From Alphaproteobacteria bacterium (lineage in GTDB: Bacteria; Pseudomonadota; Alphaproteobacteria; Reyranellales; Reyranellaceae), in contig VGCZ01000022.1 of NCBI GenBank assembly GCA_016869975.1, positions 26,948 to 90,947 of the forward strand: DNA of 64,000 bases. The letters are read 5' to 3'. Every line of letters begins with the position of its first letter. The stretch's first letter is position 1. This document shows positions 8,943 to 17,578 of the stretch, one piece after another. The notes below the pieces were generated by a model. It was given only the letters and a program-made list of their open reading frames with translations, was not told the DNA's origin and ran no database searches. The position numbers and the translations under genes are program-made.

Positions 8943-8967
8943 AGCGCTCATTTTTATTCTAGAATAG
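8943..8967. promoter_or_regulatory. Palindromic operator candidate in a divergent promoter
   Basis: An AT-rich island in the 146-base divergent spacer holds GAGCGCTC (8943-8950) and the perfect 12-base palindrome TATTCTAGAATA (8956-8967), flanked further out by another CGCTCA. The symmetry and position suggest a dimeric repressor site controlling the CoA-transferase, the lipoprotein/acyl-CoA synthetase side, or both. No cognate regulator gene is adjacent. Confidence 0.5.
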
Positions 8968-9003
8968 AAGCGACCGCTCAATCATATAGCCAGGGAGAGA
9001 CTC

Positions 9004-9516
9004 ATGCGGTGGCTAGGCCTGATCCTGTTGGCCAGCCTGGCGGCCTGCGCGGGCAATACGACGGGCGGCAAGGGCGTGCGCGACATCGAGATCGTCGAGG
9101 CGGGCATCTATCCGGTCCCTGCCGGCGCACGCTCGACGCCAGTCGGCCTCTGCGAATCGCTGAGCGAGCCCGCCCGCGGTGACGTCAATATTTCCGCTCA
9201 GGAGCGCACCACCCGCATCCCGGCGCGGTTGGGCACCCTGTTCGGCGTGACCTTCCGGCCGGTCGGCACCGTGCCCGACGGCGTGACCAGTTTCCGCGTG
9301 CTGTGGCGCGCGCCCGATCCGGGCATTCCTGACGCCGTCACCGGCAAGCCCCGGCGCGACGACGGCTGCGCCTATGCCTACCGGATGGGCGTCACCACCT
9401 TCCACGGCTTCCGCTTCGAGCGCCCGGCCGAGCTGATCCCCGGCGCCTGGGCGCTGGAGATCTGGCATGGCGACCGCAAGCTGCTGGCCTACGGCTTCCA
9501 GGTTTACAAGCCATAG
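9004..9516 (+). CDS. DUF3859-like lipoprotein
   Basis: Hypothetical secreted lipoprotein of 170 residues. The N-terminus MRWLGLILLASLAACAGN is a lipoprotein signal with lipobox LAAC (Cys at about residue 15). The rest is a small beta-rich domain ending PGAWALEIWHGDRKLLAYGF, matching the DUF3859 pattern from memory (PGxWxxxIWxGDRKL near the C-terminus). Function is unknown. It lies 44 bases upstream of the acyl-CoA synthetase on the same strand and probably shares its transcript. A GGGAGA site precedes the ATG. Confidence 0.8.
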   Translation: MRWLGLILLASLAACAGNTTGGKGVRDIEIVEAGIYPVPAGARSTPVGLCESLSEPARGDVNISAQERTTRIPARLGTLFGVTFRPVGTVPDGVTSFRVLWRAPDPGIPDAVTGKPRRDDGCAYAYRMGVTTFHGFRFERPAELIPGAWALEIWHGDRKLLAYGFQVYKP

Positions 9517-9560
9517 GGGCATACTCCCGTCTCCGAAGCGGGCCTCGGGGAGGGACGATC

Positions 9561-11102
9561 ATGGACGTGCGCACGCAGATGCGCAGCGCGGCCGGGTACT
9601 ACGCCCAGCGTGAGGCGGTGGTCATGGGCGCGCGGCGGCTGAGCTTTGCGCAGGCCTGGGAGCGCGGCGTGCGCATGGCCAACGGCCTGCTGTCGCTCGG
9701 GCTGAAGCCGCAGGATCGCGTCGCGGTGCTCGAGGACAATCGGCTGGAATCGTCCGACATCTTCCTCGGCGCCGGCATCGCCAATCTGGTGCGCGTGCCG
9801 CTCTATCCCCGCAACGCGCCCGATGCCCATGTCCACATGATGGGCCACACGAATTGCCGCGCGCTGGTGGTGGACGAGAAATACCTGCACGAGATCGAGC
9901 CGATCCGCGCGCAGCTGCCCGAGCTTCAGCGCATCGTCGTGCGCGACGCCGCGTACGAAACCTGGCTCGCCGCCCAATCGCCGATCGATCCTGATCCGCC
10001 GATCGAGGACACCGACAACTACATCATCCGCCACACCGGCGGCACGACCGGACGGCCCAAGGGCGTGGCCTACTCTCATCGCGCCTGGCTCGCCGCCGGC
10101 CGCGACTGGTTCTACCTCTTCCCGCCGGTGGCGCCGGGCGATGCCTGCCTGCATCTCGGTCCGATCAGCCACGCCTCGGGCTATCAGTTCCTGCCGGTCT
10201 GGCTCGGCGGCGGCCGCAACATCGTGGTCGACCGTTTCGATCCGACCGAGGTGCTCGACCTGATGGAACGCGAGCGCATCGCCTATCTGTTCATGGTGCC
10301 GACCATGCTCAACGCGATGAACCGCCTGCCCGGTCTCGAGGGCCGCGACTTCTCGTATCTCAAATGCATGCTGGTGGCCGCCGCACCGATCGCCGACGAC
10401 ACGGCGCTCACGGCGAAGAAGTATTTCGGCCACGCGATGTATCAGGGCTACGGCCAGACCGAGGTTCTGCCACTCGCGATGATGGGACCCCGGCAATGGT
10501 TCGCCACTGACGTGCCGGGCTCGACGCCGCTGCGCGCCTGCGGCCTGCCGCTGCCCTTCATCCAGGTGCAGATCTGGGACGAGGACAACAAGAAGGTGCC
10601 GCCGGGCACGGTGGGCGAGATCGTCGGCAAGGCCGATGGCCAGATGACCGGCTTCTGGAACAACCCGGAGGCGACGGCCGAGCGCATGGTCGACGGCTGG
10701 GTGAAGACCGGCGATGTCGGCTATCTCGACGCCAACGGTTATCTCTATATGGTCGATCGCGCCGGCGACATGATCGTCTCGGGCGGCTTCAACATCTACC
10801 CCGCCGAGCTCGAGAACACGCTGTGCGACCACCCCGACGTGATCGAGGCGGCGGTGTTCGGCATTCCGCACGAACGCTGGGGCGAGACGCCCTGCGCGGT
10901 GTGCACGGTCAAGCCGGACGCGACCGTGAGCGAGGCCGAGCTGATCGCGCTGTGCGAGGCGAAGCTCGGCAACTACAAGCGGCCGAGCAAGGTCGTGCTG
11001 CGTGCCGAGCCGCTGCCCAAGACGCCGGTCGGCAAGATCAAGCGAAAGGAGCTGCGCGAGCCGTTCTGGGCCGGCCATACGCGGCGCGTGGCGGGGGCGT
11101 GA
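9561..11102 (+). CDS. Acyl-CoA synthetase (AMP-binding family)
   Basis: Activates a carboxylic acid to its CoA thioester through an acyl-adenylate. It has 513 residues. The ATP-binding P-loop TGGTTGRPKG begins at Thr159. A YGQTE adenylate motif, KTGDVGYLDANGYLYMVDR and DMIVSGGFNIYPAE follow, and the C-terminal catalytic lysine lies in KTPVGKIKRKELR. These match long/medium-chain or aryl-CoA ligases in length and order. GGGGAGGGA lies before the ATG. With the nearby CoA-transferase it may serve in activation of fatty or aromatic acids; the chain-length preference is not readable. Confidence 0.93.
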   Translation: MDVRTQMRSAAGYYAQREAVVMGARRLSFAQAWERGVRMANGLLSLGLKPQDRVAVLEDNRLESSDIFLGAGIANLVRVPLYPRNAPDAHVHMMGHTNCRALVVDEKYLHEIEPIRAQLPELQRIVVRDAAYETWLAAQSPIDPDPPIEDTDNYIIRHTGGTTGRPKGVAYSHRAWLAAGRDWFYLFPPVAPGDACLHLGPISHASGYQFLPVWLGGGRNIVVDRFDPTEVLDLMERERIAYLFMVPTMLNAMNRLPGLEGRDFSYLKCMLVAAAPIADDTALTAKKYFGHAMYQGYGQTEVLPLAMMGPRQWFATDVPGSTPLRACGLPLPFIQVQIWDEDNKKVPPGTVGEIVGKADGQMTGFWNNPEATAERMVDGWVKTGDVGYLDANGYLYMVDRAGDMIVSGGFNIYPAELENTLCDHPDVIEAAVFGIPHERWGETPCAVCTVKPDATVSEAELIALCEAKLGNYKRPSKVVLRAEPLPKTPVGKIKRKELREPFWAGHTRRVAGA

Positions 11103-11106
11103 CGGC

Positions 11107-12261
11107 GTGCGACGGCTCGTCCACGCCGTCGTTGTCCTCTGCTTGATCGTTCTTCCGTTCGAGGCGCGGGCGCAGTCGCTTGATCGGATCGACGCGCTGC
11201 GTGTCGCCTTCGAGCGGTGGATGAACGAGAACGGCGTCGCGAAGGGCGCGCTCGTCGCGCACGGCCCTGACGCCGCGAGCGTGTTGGAGCGTGGCTATGG
11301 TGGACGGGATCCCAAGCAACGCGTGCTATTGGCCAGCCTCAGTAAGGCGATTACCGGCCAGTGCGTCGGCGAGCTGATCGCGACCGGTCGACTCCGTTTC
11401 GAGACGACGGTAGGCGAAGCTCTACGTCCTCTCTTTGCGGCGCATGGCGCGCCAGCTGATTCGCGTATCAAGTTGGCGACGGTGGCGCAGTTGCTGGAGC
11501 ACCGCGCCGGCTTCGCGACGCCGCCGCGCGACCTGATGACGCCGGCGGCGCTGGAGCTGTTGCAGAGGCACAAATCACCGGCGACGGCCAGCCTGCAGGA
11601 ATTGCTGGCCACCACACTGACGACTCCGCTGCAGTCGCCGCCAGGCGAGGCATTTCGCTACTCCAATATCGGCTACCTCGCGCTGGGCGCGGTCATCGAG
11701 GTCGCGACCGGTGAGGACTACGAACGCTTCTGCGCCCGCGCCGTGCTGCGCCCCGCTGGCATCGCAGAGGGCACGCTCGATCCGGACTGGCGCGCGTTTT
11801 CGTCCTTTGGCGGCTGGAGGCTGAGCGGCGCCGAGTACCTGCGCGTAATGGCGCGGCGTCGCTTCCCAGCGTGCCGTGAGTCGCTGGTGAGTGGCCACGA
11901 TCCGGCGCCGTCAGAAACTTCCGTCGTAACGGACTGGAACGAGCGCGAGCGATGCGAGCGGCCGATGTTGGGCACGATGCCGCCCGGGCCTGATGACGAC
12001 GCGCCGTTCTACTGGCTGGGCCGCAACGCTGCGTTGGTGCGCCGTCACGTCAACGTCACCAGCGACGATGCCCTGCATCTGCGTCGCTGGTACCGCTACT
12101 GGCACACCGGGTCATGGGGCGTGGCACCCGACACCGTGGGTATGATCGCCGTCGAGCACGAGAGCGGTTTGTCGTGGTTCGTCTGGTTCACGCCGCGCCC
12201 ACCGCAGGACGCGCGTGATCGTCTGTTCGACGCGCTGCTCGACGCCGCGAAGGAGAAGTAG
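11107..12261 (+). CDS. Serine hydrolase, beta-lactamase/esterase (class C fold)
   Basis: Periplasmic penicillin-binding-protein-like hydrolase of 384 residues. It starts at GTG 11107, giving the signal peptide MRRLVHAVVVLCLIVLP with cleavage near EARAQ. The SxxK catalytic motif is SLSK (in LLASLSKAITGQ), the Tyr motif is YSN (RYSNIGYLALGAV), and HTGSWG near the C-terminus fills the third KTG/HTG position. All three are present, so it should be active. It follows the acyl-CoA synthetase stop by a few bases, so it may be co-transcribed. The substrate could be an ester, peptide or beta-lactam. It converges with the dehydrogenase gene, leaving one base between stop codons. Confidence 0.88.
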   Translation: MRRLVHAVVVLCLIVLPFEARAQSLDRIDALRVAFERWMNENGVAKGALVAHGPDAASVLERGYGGRDPKQRVLLASLSKAITGQCVGELIATGRLRFETTVGEALRPLFAAHGAPADSRIKLATVAQLLEHRAGFATPPRDLMTPAALELLQRHKSPATASLQELLATTLTTPLQSPPGEAFRYSNIGYLALGAVIEVATGEDYERFCARAVLRPAGIAEGTLDPDWRAFSSFGGWRLSGAEYLRVMARRRFPACRESLVSGHDPAPSETSVVTDWNERERCERPMLGTMPPGPDDDAPFYWLGRNAALVRRHVNVTSDDALHLRRWYRYWHTGSWGVAPDTVGMIAVEHESGLSWFVWFTPRPPQDARDRLFDALLDAAKEK

Positions 12262-12262
12262 C

Positions 12263-15200
12263 TCACGCCAGTGAGCGCATCTCCTGTGCCGCCACGGTCA
12301 GCATGGCGACGTCGACGTTGGCTTGGGCCTTGAGATCGGTGATCAGCCGCGCGGCCCGGTCGAGCGGGTCGCGGCGTGAGGCGGTCCAGGCGTCGAGCAG
12401 GGCGTTGGCGTCGAGCGGGCCGCCGGCGGAAGCCGCGAGGTGCAAGGCCGAGGCGGTGAGCGTGCGTTGCGCGGCGGCGAGGTCGTCGATCAGCGCGGCG
12501 CCGGCCATGATGGTCCAGTGGTTGTCGCGTGGCAGGCGCTCGGCGGCGCCGCGCAGCCAGTCGAGGCCCAGCCGCGCCGCCAATGCGAAGTAGACGCGCG
12601 CCACCTCGGCCACCGGCACGCCGGCGCCATCGGCGAGATGGGCGAGGTCGCCGGTCGCGGCCAAAGTGTCGAGCCGCGCGACCTTCATCGCCAGCGAGTC
12701 GGGGGCGCCCAGCCGGGCGAATGAGTCGGCGCGCGCCTTGAGCTGCTGGCTTTCGCCTTCGGGCAGCAGGCTTTCGAGGTTGGCGTCGAGCGCGCTCATC
12801 GCCGCTTTCAAGCGCGTCACCGCCGCCGTCATGTCCACCGGCCGCGCCAGGTTGCGCAGGCACCACACCGTGCCACGCTCGGTCAGCCGTTGGCTGGCGA
12901 TCAGCATCGCGGTCTGCGCCTCGGCCACGAGCTTGGGATCGAGCGCCTCGATCTCGCCCCAGATGTCGCGCAGCGCGAAGCTGTCGCGCACGATGGCGAA
13001 GCAGCGCGCGATGTCGGCGCCGCCGGCCCCGGTGCGTTCGCGGATGTCGTGCACGAAGGTGCCGCCGACGCGGTTGACCATCGAGTTCACCACCTGCAGC
13101 GTGATGATCTCGCGCCGCAGCCGGTGGCGGCGGATCGCCTCGCCATAGCGCTGTTGCATCGCCGCCGGGAAGTAGCGCAGCAGCTCGGCCTCGAGCAGCG
13201 GATCGTCGGGCAGGTCGGAGGCGAGGATCTCGTCGCTGGCCGCGAGCTTGCCGTAGGCCAGCAGCACGCTGAGCTCGGCCCGCGTGAGCGGCTGGCCCGC
13301 CGTGGCGCGACGCTTCATCAAATCGTTGTCGGGCAAGAACTCGACAGCGCGATCGAGCCGGCCGGCACGCTCCAGCGCGCGCATCATGCGGGCGTGGCGC
13401 TCGTGCATGGCGCCGGCCTGCGCAGTAGCTACGGTGATCGCCTGACTCTGCTGGTAGTTGTGGCGCAGCACCAGAGCGGCGACATCGTCGGTCATCGACG
13501 CCAGCACGCGGTCGCGTTCCTCAACCGTCAGTGCGCCGCGGCGCACCACGTCGCCTAACGCGATCTTGATGTTGACCTCGTGGTCGGAGGTGTCGACGCC
13601 GGCGGAATTGTCGAGCGCGTCGGTGTTGAGTCGCACGCCATGCTGCGCCGCCTCGATGCGGCCGCGTTGCGTGGCGCCGAGATTGGCGCCTTCACCGACG
13701 ACCTTTGCGCGCAGCTCCACACCGTCGATGCGCAGCGCGTCGTTGGCACGGTCGCCGGCCTCGGCGTGGCTCTCGCTCGCCGCCTTCACGTAGTTGCCGA
13801 TGCCGGCGAAGAACAGCAGGTCGACCGGTGCCTTTAGGATGGCGCGCATCAGCTCGACTGGTGTCAGGCGCTCGACCGAAACGCCGAGCACCGCCTTCGC
13901 CTGGTCCGTCATGGCGACGGACTTGGCGCCGCGCTCGACGACGAAGCCGCCGGGCGACAGCAGCGTCTTGTCGTAGTCGGCCCAGGACGAGCGTGGCAGG
14001 TCGAACAGGCGCTGGCGCTCGGCGAAGCTCGTCTTCGAATCGGGCGTAGGATCGACGAAGATGTGGCGGTGATCGAAGGCGGCCAACAGCCTGGTGTGCT
14101 TGCTGCGCAGCATGCCGTTGCCGAACACGTCGCCCGACATATCGCCGACGCCCACGGCGGTGAACGCGGCCTCCTGGATGTCGGCGCCCAGCTCACGGAA
14201 GTGGCGCCTGACGTTCTCCCACGCGCCGCGCGCGGTGATGCCCATCTTCTTGTGGTCATAGCCGGCCGAACCACCTGACGCGAAGGCGTCGCCCAGCCAG
14301 AAGTCGTATTCGGCCGACACGCCATTGGCGATATCGGAGAAGGTTGCGGTGCCCTTGTCGGCGGCGACCACGAGGTAGGGATCGTCGCCGTCGTGGCGCA
14401 CGATATCGGGCGGCGGCTCGACCGTGCCATCGGCGTCGAGATTGTCGGTGATATCGAGCATGCCGCGAATCAGCGTTTTGTAGCACTCCACGCCTTCGGC
14501 CTGGACCTGCTCGCGCGTGGCGCCTACCGGCACACGCTTGCAGTAGAAGCCGCCCTTGGATCCTACCGGCACGATGACGGCGTTCTTCACCATCTGCGCC
14601 TTCATCAGGCCGAGGATCTCGGTGCGGAAATCCTCGCGCCGGTCCGACCAGCGGATGCCGCCGCGCGCCACGCGGCCGCCACGCAGATGCGTGCCCTCAA
14701 CGCGCGGGCTGTAGACGAAGATCTCGACCAGCGGCCTGGGCGCAGGCAGTTCGTCGAGCGCGCGGCTGTCGATCTTCAGCGATAGGAAGGATTTCGGCCC
14801 GCCATCCTCGGCGGCGCGCCAGAAGTTCGAGCGCAGGGTGGCGTTCATCGCGCTCAGCAGGCGGCGCAGGATGCGGTCCTCGTCGAGACTGGTGACCTGC
14901 TCCAACGCGGCGGCGATCGCGTCGCGCGCCGCGGCGACGGCCGCGACTCGCGCGGGCGCGTCGGTCGCGCCGAGGCCGGGATCGAGACGAGCGTGGAACA
15001 GTCGCACCAGGCCGGCGGCGATATCGGGATGCGCCGCCAGCGCGCGCTCCATGTAGTCCTGGCTGAAGGCGATGCCGGCCTGGCGCAGGAAGCGGGCATA
15101 AGCACGCAGCACCGTCACGTCGCGCGAATCGAGCCCGGCGCGCAGCACCAGGCGGTTCATGCCGTCGCTTTCCATCGCGCCGGTCCAGATCTCCCCCAGC

Positions 15201-17104
15201 GCCGTTTCGAAGCGCTCGCCGGCCTCGGCCGGGTCGATCGCGCGGCCTTCGGCGGCGTCCAGGCCGAAATCGTGCAGCCAGACTTCGCCGCCATCCTCGC
15301 CCGGCACAACGATGTGATAGGGCGTCTCGGTCAGCACGCGCAGATCCATGTTCTCGAGCATGGGCAGCACGTCGGACAAGGCGATCGGCGCGCCCGCGTT
15401 GAACAGCTTCAGTCCCAGCGCACCCTTCTGGCGATCGCCGCGGCGATAGAGCTCGATGCCCAGCGGCTTCTCGCTCAGCGCCGCCGAGACGTGCACCAGG
15501 TCGCGCGCACCCGCCCCGCCGTCGAAGGCGTCGCGATAGGCGACCGGGAAGGCGCCGCCGAAGCGACGCGCCAGCTTGCGCGCCTCGATCTCCCCGTAGC
15601 GTTCGGTCAGGGAATCGCGCAGCCGATCGGCCCAGGTGCGCGCCACGTCGGCGAGCTGGCGCTCGACCGTCTCGTCGTCGGGCAGCGGCGCTTCAGCGTG
15701 GCGCGGCCGCACGCTGAACAGCACGCGCGCCAGGGTCGACTCGTCGCCCATCGCCACCGAATAGCCGCTGATCACGCCGTCATAGGCGCGCTCCAAAGTC
15801 GCCATGAACCGCCGCCGCAGATCGCTGTCGTAGCGGTCGCGCGGCGCGTAGACGAGACAGGAGAGGAAACGCGCCGCCGAGTCGCGGCGGGTGAACAGGG
15901 CCACGTGCTGGCGCTCCTGCAATCGCAGGACTCCCGTGGCGATCGCGTAGAGCGTGTCGTTGTCGCTCTGGAACATCTCGTCGCGCGGATGCGTCTCGAG
16001 GATGTTGAGCAGCGCCTTGCCGTCGTGGCCGGCGGGATCGAAGCCGGCGCGCGCCACGATCTGCGCCACCTTGCGGCGCAAGAGCGGGATGTCGCGCGGC
16101 GAGGCGTGATAAGCTGACGACGTGAACAGGCCGCAGAAGCGGCGCTCGCCCGAGACCTTGCCGTCGTCGCCGTAGCTCTTGACGACGATCACGTCCATGG
16201 CGCCGCCGCGATGCACATGCGAGGGCCGATCGCTCTTGAGCAACAGGATCGGCGCCGTGGATCGGGCGAAGGCGGTCATCGCCGCGCCGCCGGCGGGATG
16301 CGGATCGAACATGCGCACGGCGCGATCGCGCAGGATGCCCAGCCCTGTGCCGTCGATCAGTGCGCGCGTGCCGTCGGCCTCGTAGCGGTAGCGGCGGTGG
16401 CCGAGGAAGGTGAAGTGATTGCCCTCGGCCCAGCGCAGGAAGGCGGCGGCTTCCTCCAGCGCCTGCGGCTCGCCGCCGCCGCGGGTCGCCGCCGCGCCAA
16501 GCTCGAGCGCCGCCTCGAGCGCGGCCGCGCGCATCTTCAGCCAGTCACCGACCGCGAGGCGCACCTCGCCCAGCGCCACGCGCAGCCCCTCGGCGAGCGC
16601 CTCGGGCTCGGCGGTGTGGTCGATCTCGATGCGCATCACCGACTCGCGGCCGCCATCGCCGCCCAGCGTGACCAGAAGGCCGGCGGCGTCGCGTCGCGCG
16701 CTGATCACGGGATGGGCCAGCAGACGGATCGCCAGTTCGCGACGCGTGATCTCGACCGTCACCGAGTCGACGAGAAAGGGCATGTCGTCGTTGACGATCT
16801 CGACGACGCTATAGGGCGCGGCGTAGCCGTGCCGCTCCACCGACGGATCGTAGACCCGCACCTTGGCCTCGCGGGCGGGGCGCTCGCGCGCGAAGTCGAG
16901 GACGCTCAGCGCCGCGCCGGCGCGATCCGCGATCGACGCGGCGGCGAGATCGTCGGCCGCCAGCCCGCCATAGAGCGCGCGCGTGAAGCTCGCGGCCATG
17001 TCGGGATCGAGACCGCGCGTGGCGGCGCGAGCGCGCGCCAGATCGGCCACCGCGTCGAGTGTCGAGGCGATCGCCGGATCGGTCGGCGATGAGCGAACGT
17101 CCAT
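12263..17104 (-). CDS. gdhB: NAD-specific glutamate dehydrogenase (large, GDH-180 type)
   Basis: Oxidises L-glutamate to 2-oxoglutarate and ammonia with NAD, feeding amino-acid carbon into the TCA cycle in the cytoplasm. It has 1,613 residues, the normal length for this giant class. The long N-terminal regulatory part includes NDDMPFLVDSVTVEI and NHFTFLGHRRYRYE. The catalytic core shows GGIRWSDRREDFRTEILGL, KNAVIVPVGSKGGF and DMSGDVFGNGML (dinucleotide-domain region). No frameshift is visible. The ATG at 17104 has GGAGG four bases upstream. It is monocistronic, divergent from nrdA. Confidence 0.97.
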   Translation of the reverse strand: MDVRSSPTDPAIASTLDAVADLARARAATRGLDPDMAASFTRALYGGLAADDLAAASIADRAGAALSVLDFARERPAREAKVRVYDPSVERHGYAAPYSVVEIVNDDMPFLVDSVTVEITRRELAIRLLAHPVISARRDAAGLLVTLGGDGGRESVMRIEIDHTAEPEALAEGLRVALGEVRLAVGDWLKMRAAALEAALELGAAATRGGGEPQALEEAAAFLRWAEGNHFTFLGHRRYRYEADGTRALIDGTGLGILRDRAVRMFDPHPAGGAAMTAFARSTAPILLLKSDRPSHVHRGGAMDVIVVKSYGDDGKVSGERRFCGLFTSSAYHASPRDIPLLRRKVAQIVARAGFDPAGHDGKALLNILETHPRDEMFQSDNDTLYAIATGVLRLQERQHVALFTRRDSAARFLSCLVYAPRDRYDSDLRRRFMATLERAYDGVISGYSVAMGDESTLARVLFSVRPRHAEAPLPDDETVERQLADVARTWADRLRDSLTERYGEIEARKLARRFGGAFPVAYRDAFDGGAGARDLVHVSAALSEKPLGIELYRRGDRQKGALGLKLFNAGAPIALSDVLPMLENMDLRVLTETPYHIVVPGEDGGEVWLHDFGLDAAEGRAIDPAEAGERFETALGEIWTGAMESDGMNRLVLRAGLDSRDVTVLRAYARFLRQAGIAFSQDYMERALAAHPDIAAGLVRLFHARLDPGLGATDAPARVAAVAAARDAIAAALEQVTSLDEDRILRRLLSAMNATLRSNFWRAAEDGGPKSFLSLKIDSRALDELPAPRPLVEIFVYSPRVEGTHLRGGRVARGGIRWSDRREDFRTEILGLMKAQMVKNAVIVPVGSKGGFYCKRVPVGATREQVQAEGVECYKTLIRGMLDITDNLDADGTVEPPPDIVRHDGDDPYLVVAADKGTATFSDIANGVSAEYDFWLGDAFASGGSAGYDHKKMGITARGAWENVRRHFRELGADIQEAAFTAVGVGDMSGDVFGNGMLRSKHTRLLAAFDHRHIFVDPTPDSKTSFAERQRLFDLPRSSWADYDKTLLSPGGFVVERGAKSVAMTDQAKAVLGVSVERLTPVELMRAILKAPVDLLFFAGIGNYVKAASESHAEAGDRANDALRIDGVELRAKVVGEGANLGATQRGRIEAAQHGVRLNTDALDNSAGVDTSDHEVNIKIALGDVVRRGALTVEERDRVLASMTDDVAALVLRHNYQQSQAITVATAQAGAMHERHARMMRALERAGRLDRAVEFLPDNDLMKRRATAGQPLTRAELSVLLAYGKLAASDEILASDLPDDPLLEAELLRYFPAAMQQRYGEAIRRHRLRREIITLQVVNSMVNRVGGTFVHDIRERTGAGGADIARCFAIVRDSFALRDIWGEIEALDPKLVAEAQTAMLIASQRLTERGTVWCLRNLARPVDMTAAVTRLKAAMSALDANLESLLPEGESQQLKARADSFARLGAPDSLAMKVARLDTLAATGDLAHLADGAGVPVAEVARVYFALAARLGLDWLRGAAERLPRDNHWTIMAGAALIDDLAAAQRTLTASALHLAASAGGPLDANALLDAWTASRRDPLDRAARLITDLKAQANVDVAMLTVAAQEMRSLA

Positions 17105-17578
17105 GACGCGCCTCCATCGAAGCCTTCACCGGGCTCCTAGCGCCGCACTATTGCACCTCGATCAAGGCGATGGGAGGTGCGCCCACATTGGGGATAGCTT
17201 TGGGGATCATTTTTCCTTGAACGACAAAGGCTTAGAAGAAGTGGCGGCAGACCGAGCGCGGAATTCTTGACAATCTCGTCCCCGATGTAGGAAATGCCTG
17301 CGGGAGCGCGTTTTGTTCTTGTTTTAGGTGCGGCGCAACAAGGCCCGAAGCAAGCCAAAGAAAGGTAATTTCAAACAGCATTTTCCCATTTTTCGTCAAT
17401 GCTTTACTGGGCTGTTTTTGAGATTCACATGATCGGTAAAAGATTCGGAGTGACACAACGGGAGGCGGGCGTATCATCGACTAATAGTGGTTGGGAGGCC
17501 CGGCCACTCAAGATGTAGCAAAAACCCACAAACTGTCCTGTCCACAGCTGTGGAAAGAAGACGCAACGGGGGCGCCAA
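17105..17578. other. Divergent promoter region of glutamate dehydrogenase and nrdA
   Basis: This 474-base spacer is clearly more AT-rich than its surroundings. It contains a TTGACA at 17267-17272 with only a weak -10 partner, long A/T runs at about 17320-17440, and a DnaA-box-like palindrome near the nrdA end. Short open frames on the minus strand (for example 17232-17477) lack a ribosome-binding site and family signal and were not called. No NrdR-box pair was recognised. Confidence 0.55.
17541..17554. promoter_or_regulatory. DnaA-box-like palindrome upstream of nrdA
   Basis: The perfect 14-base palindrome TCCACAGCTGTGGA contains two inverted copies of the TCCACA core of a DnaA box (consensus TTATNCACA). 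It ends 24 bases before the nrdA GTG. DnaA control of nrd genes is known in other bacteria. Each half-site matches only the core, so binding is speculative. Confidence 0.4.

Noticed and set aside
14993..16117. Long plus-strand open frame opposite the glutamate dehydrogenase gene
   Set aside because: GC-rich shadow frame with biased composition and no recognisable domain.
17232..17477. Minus-strand open frame of 81 codons in the nrdA/glutamate dehydrogenase spacer
   Set aside because: No ribosome-binding site or family-like sequence; it covers the AT-rich promoter region and reads as a chance frame.
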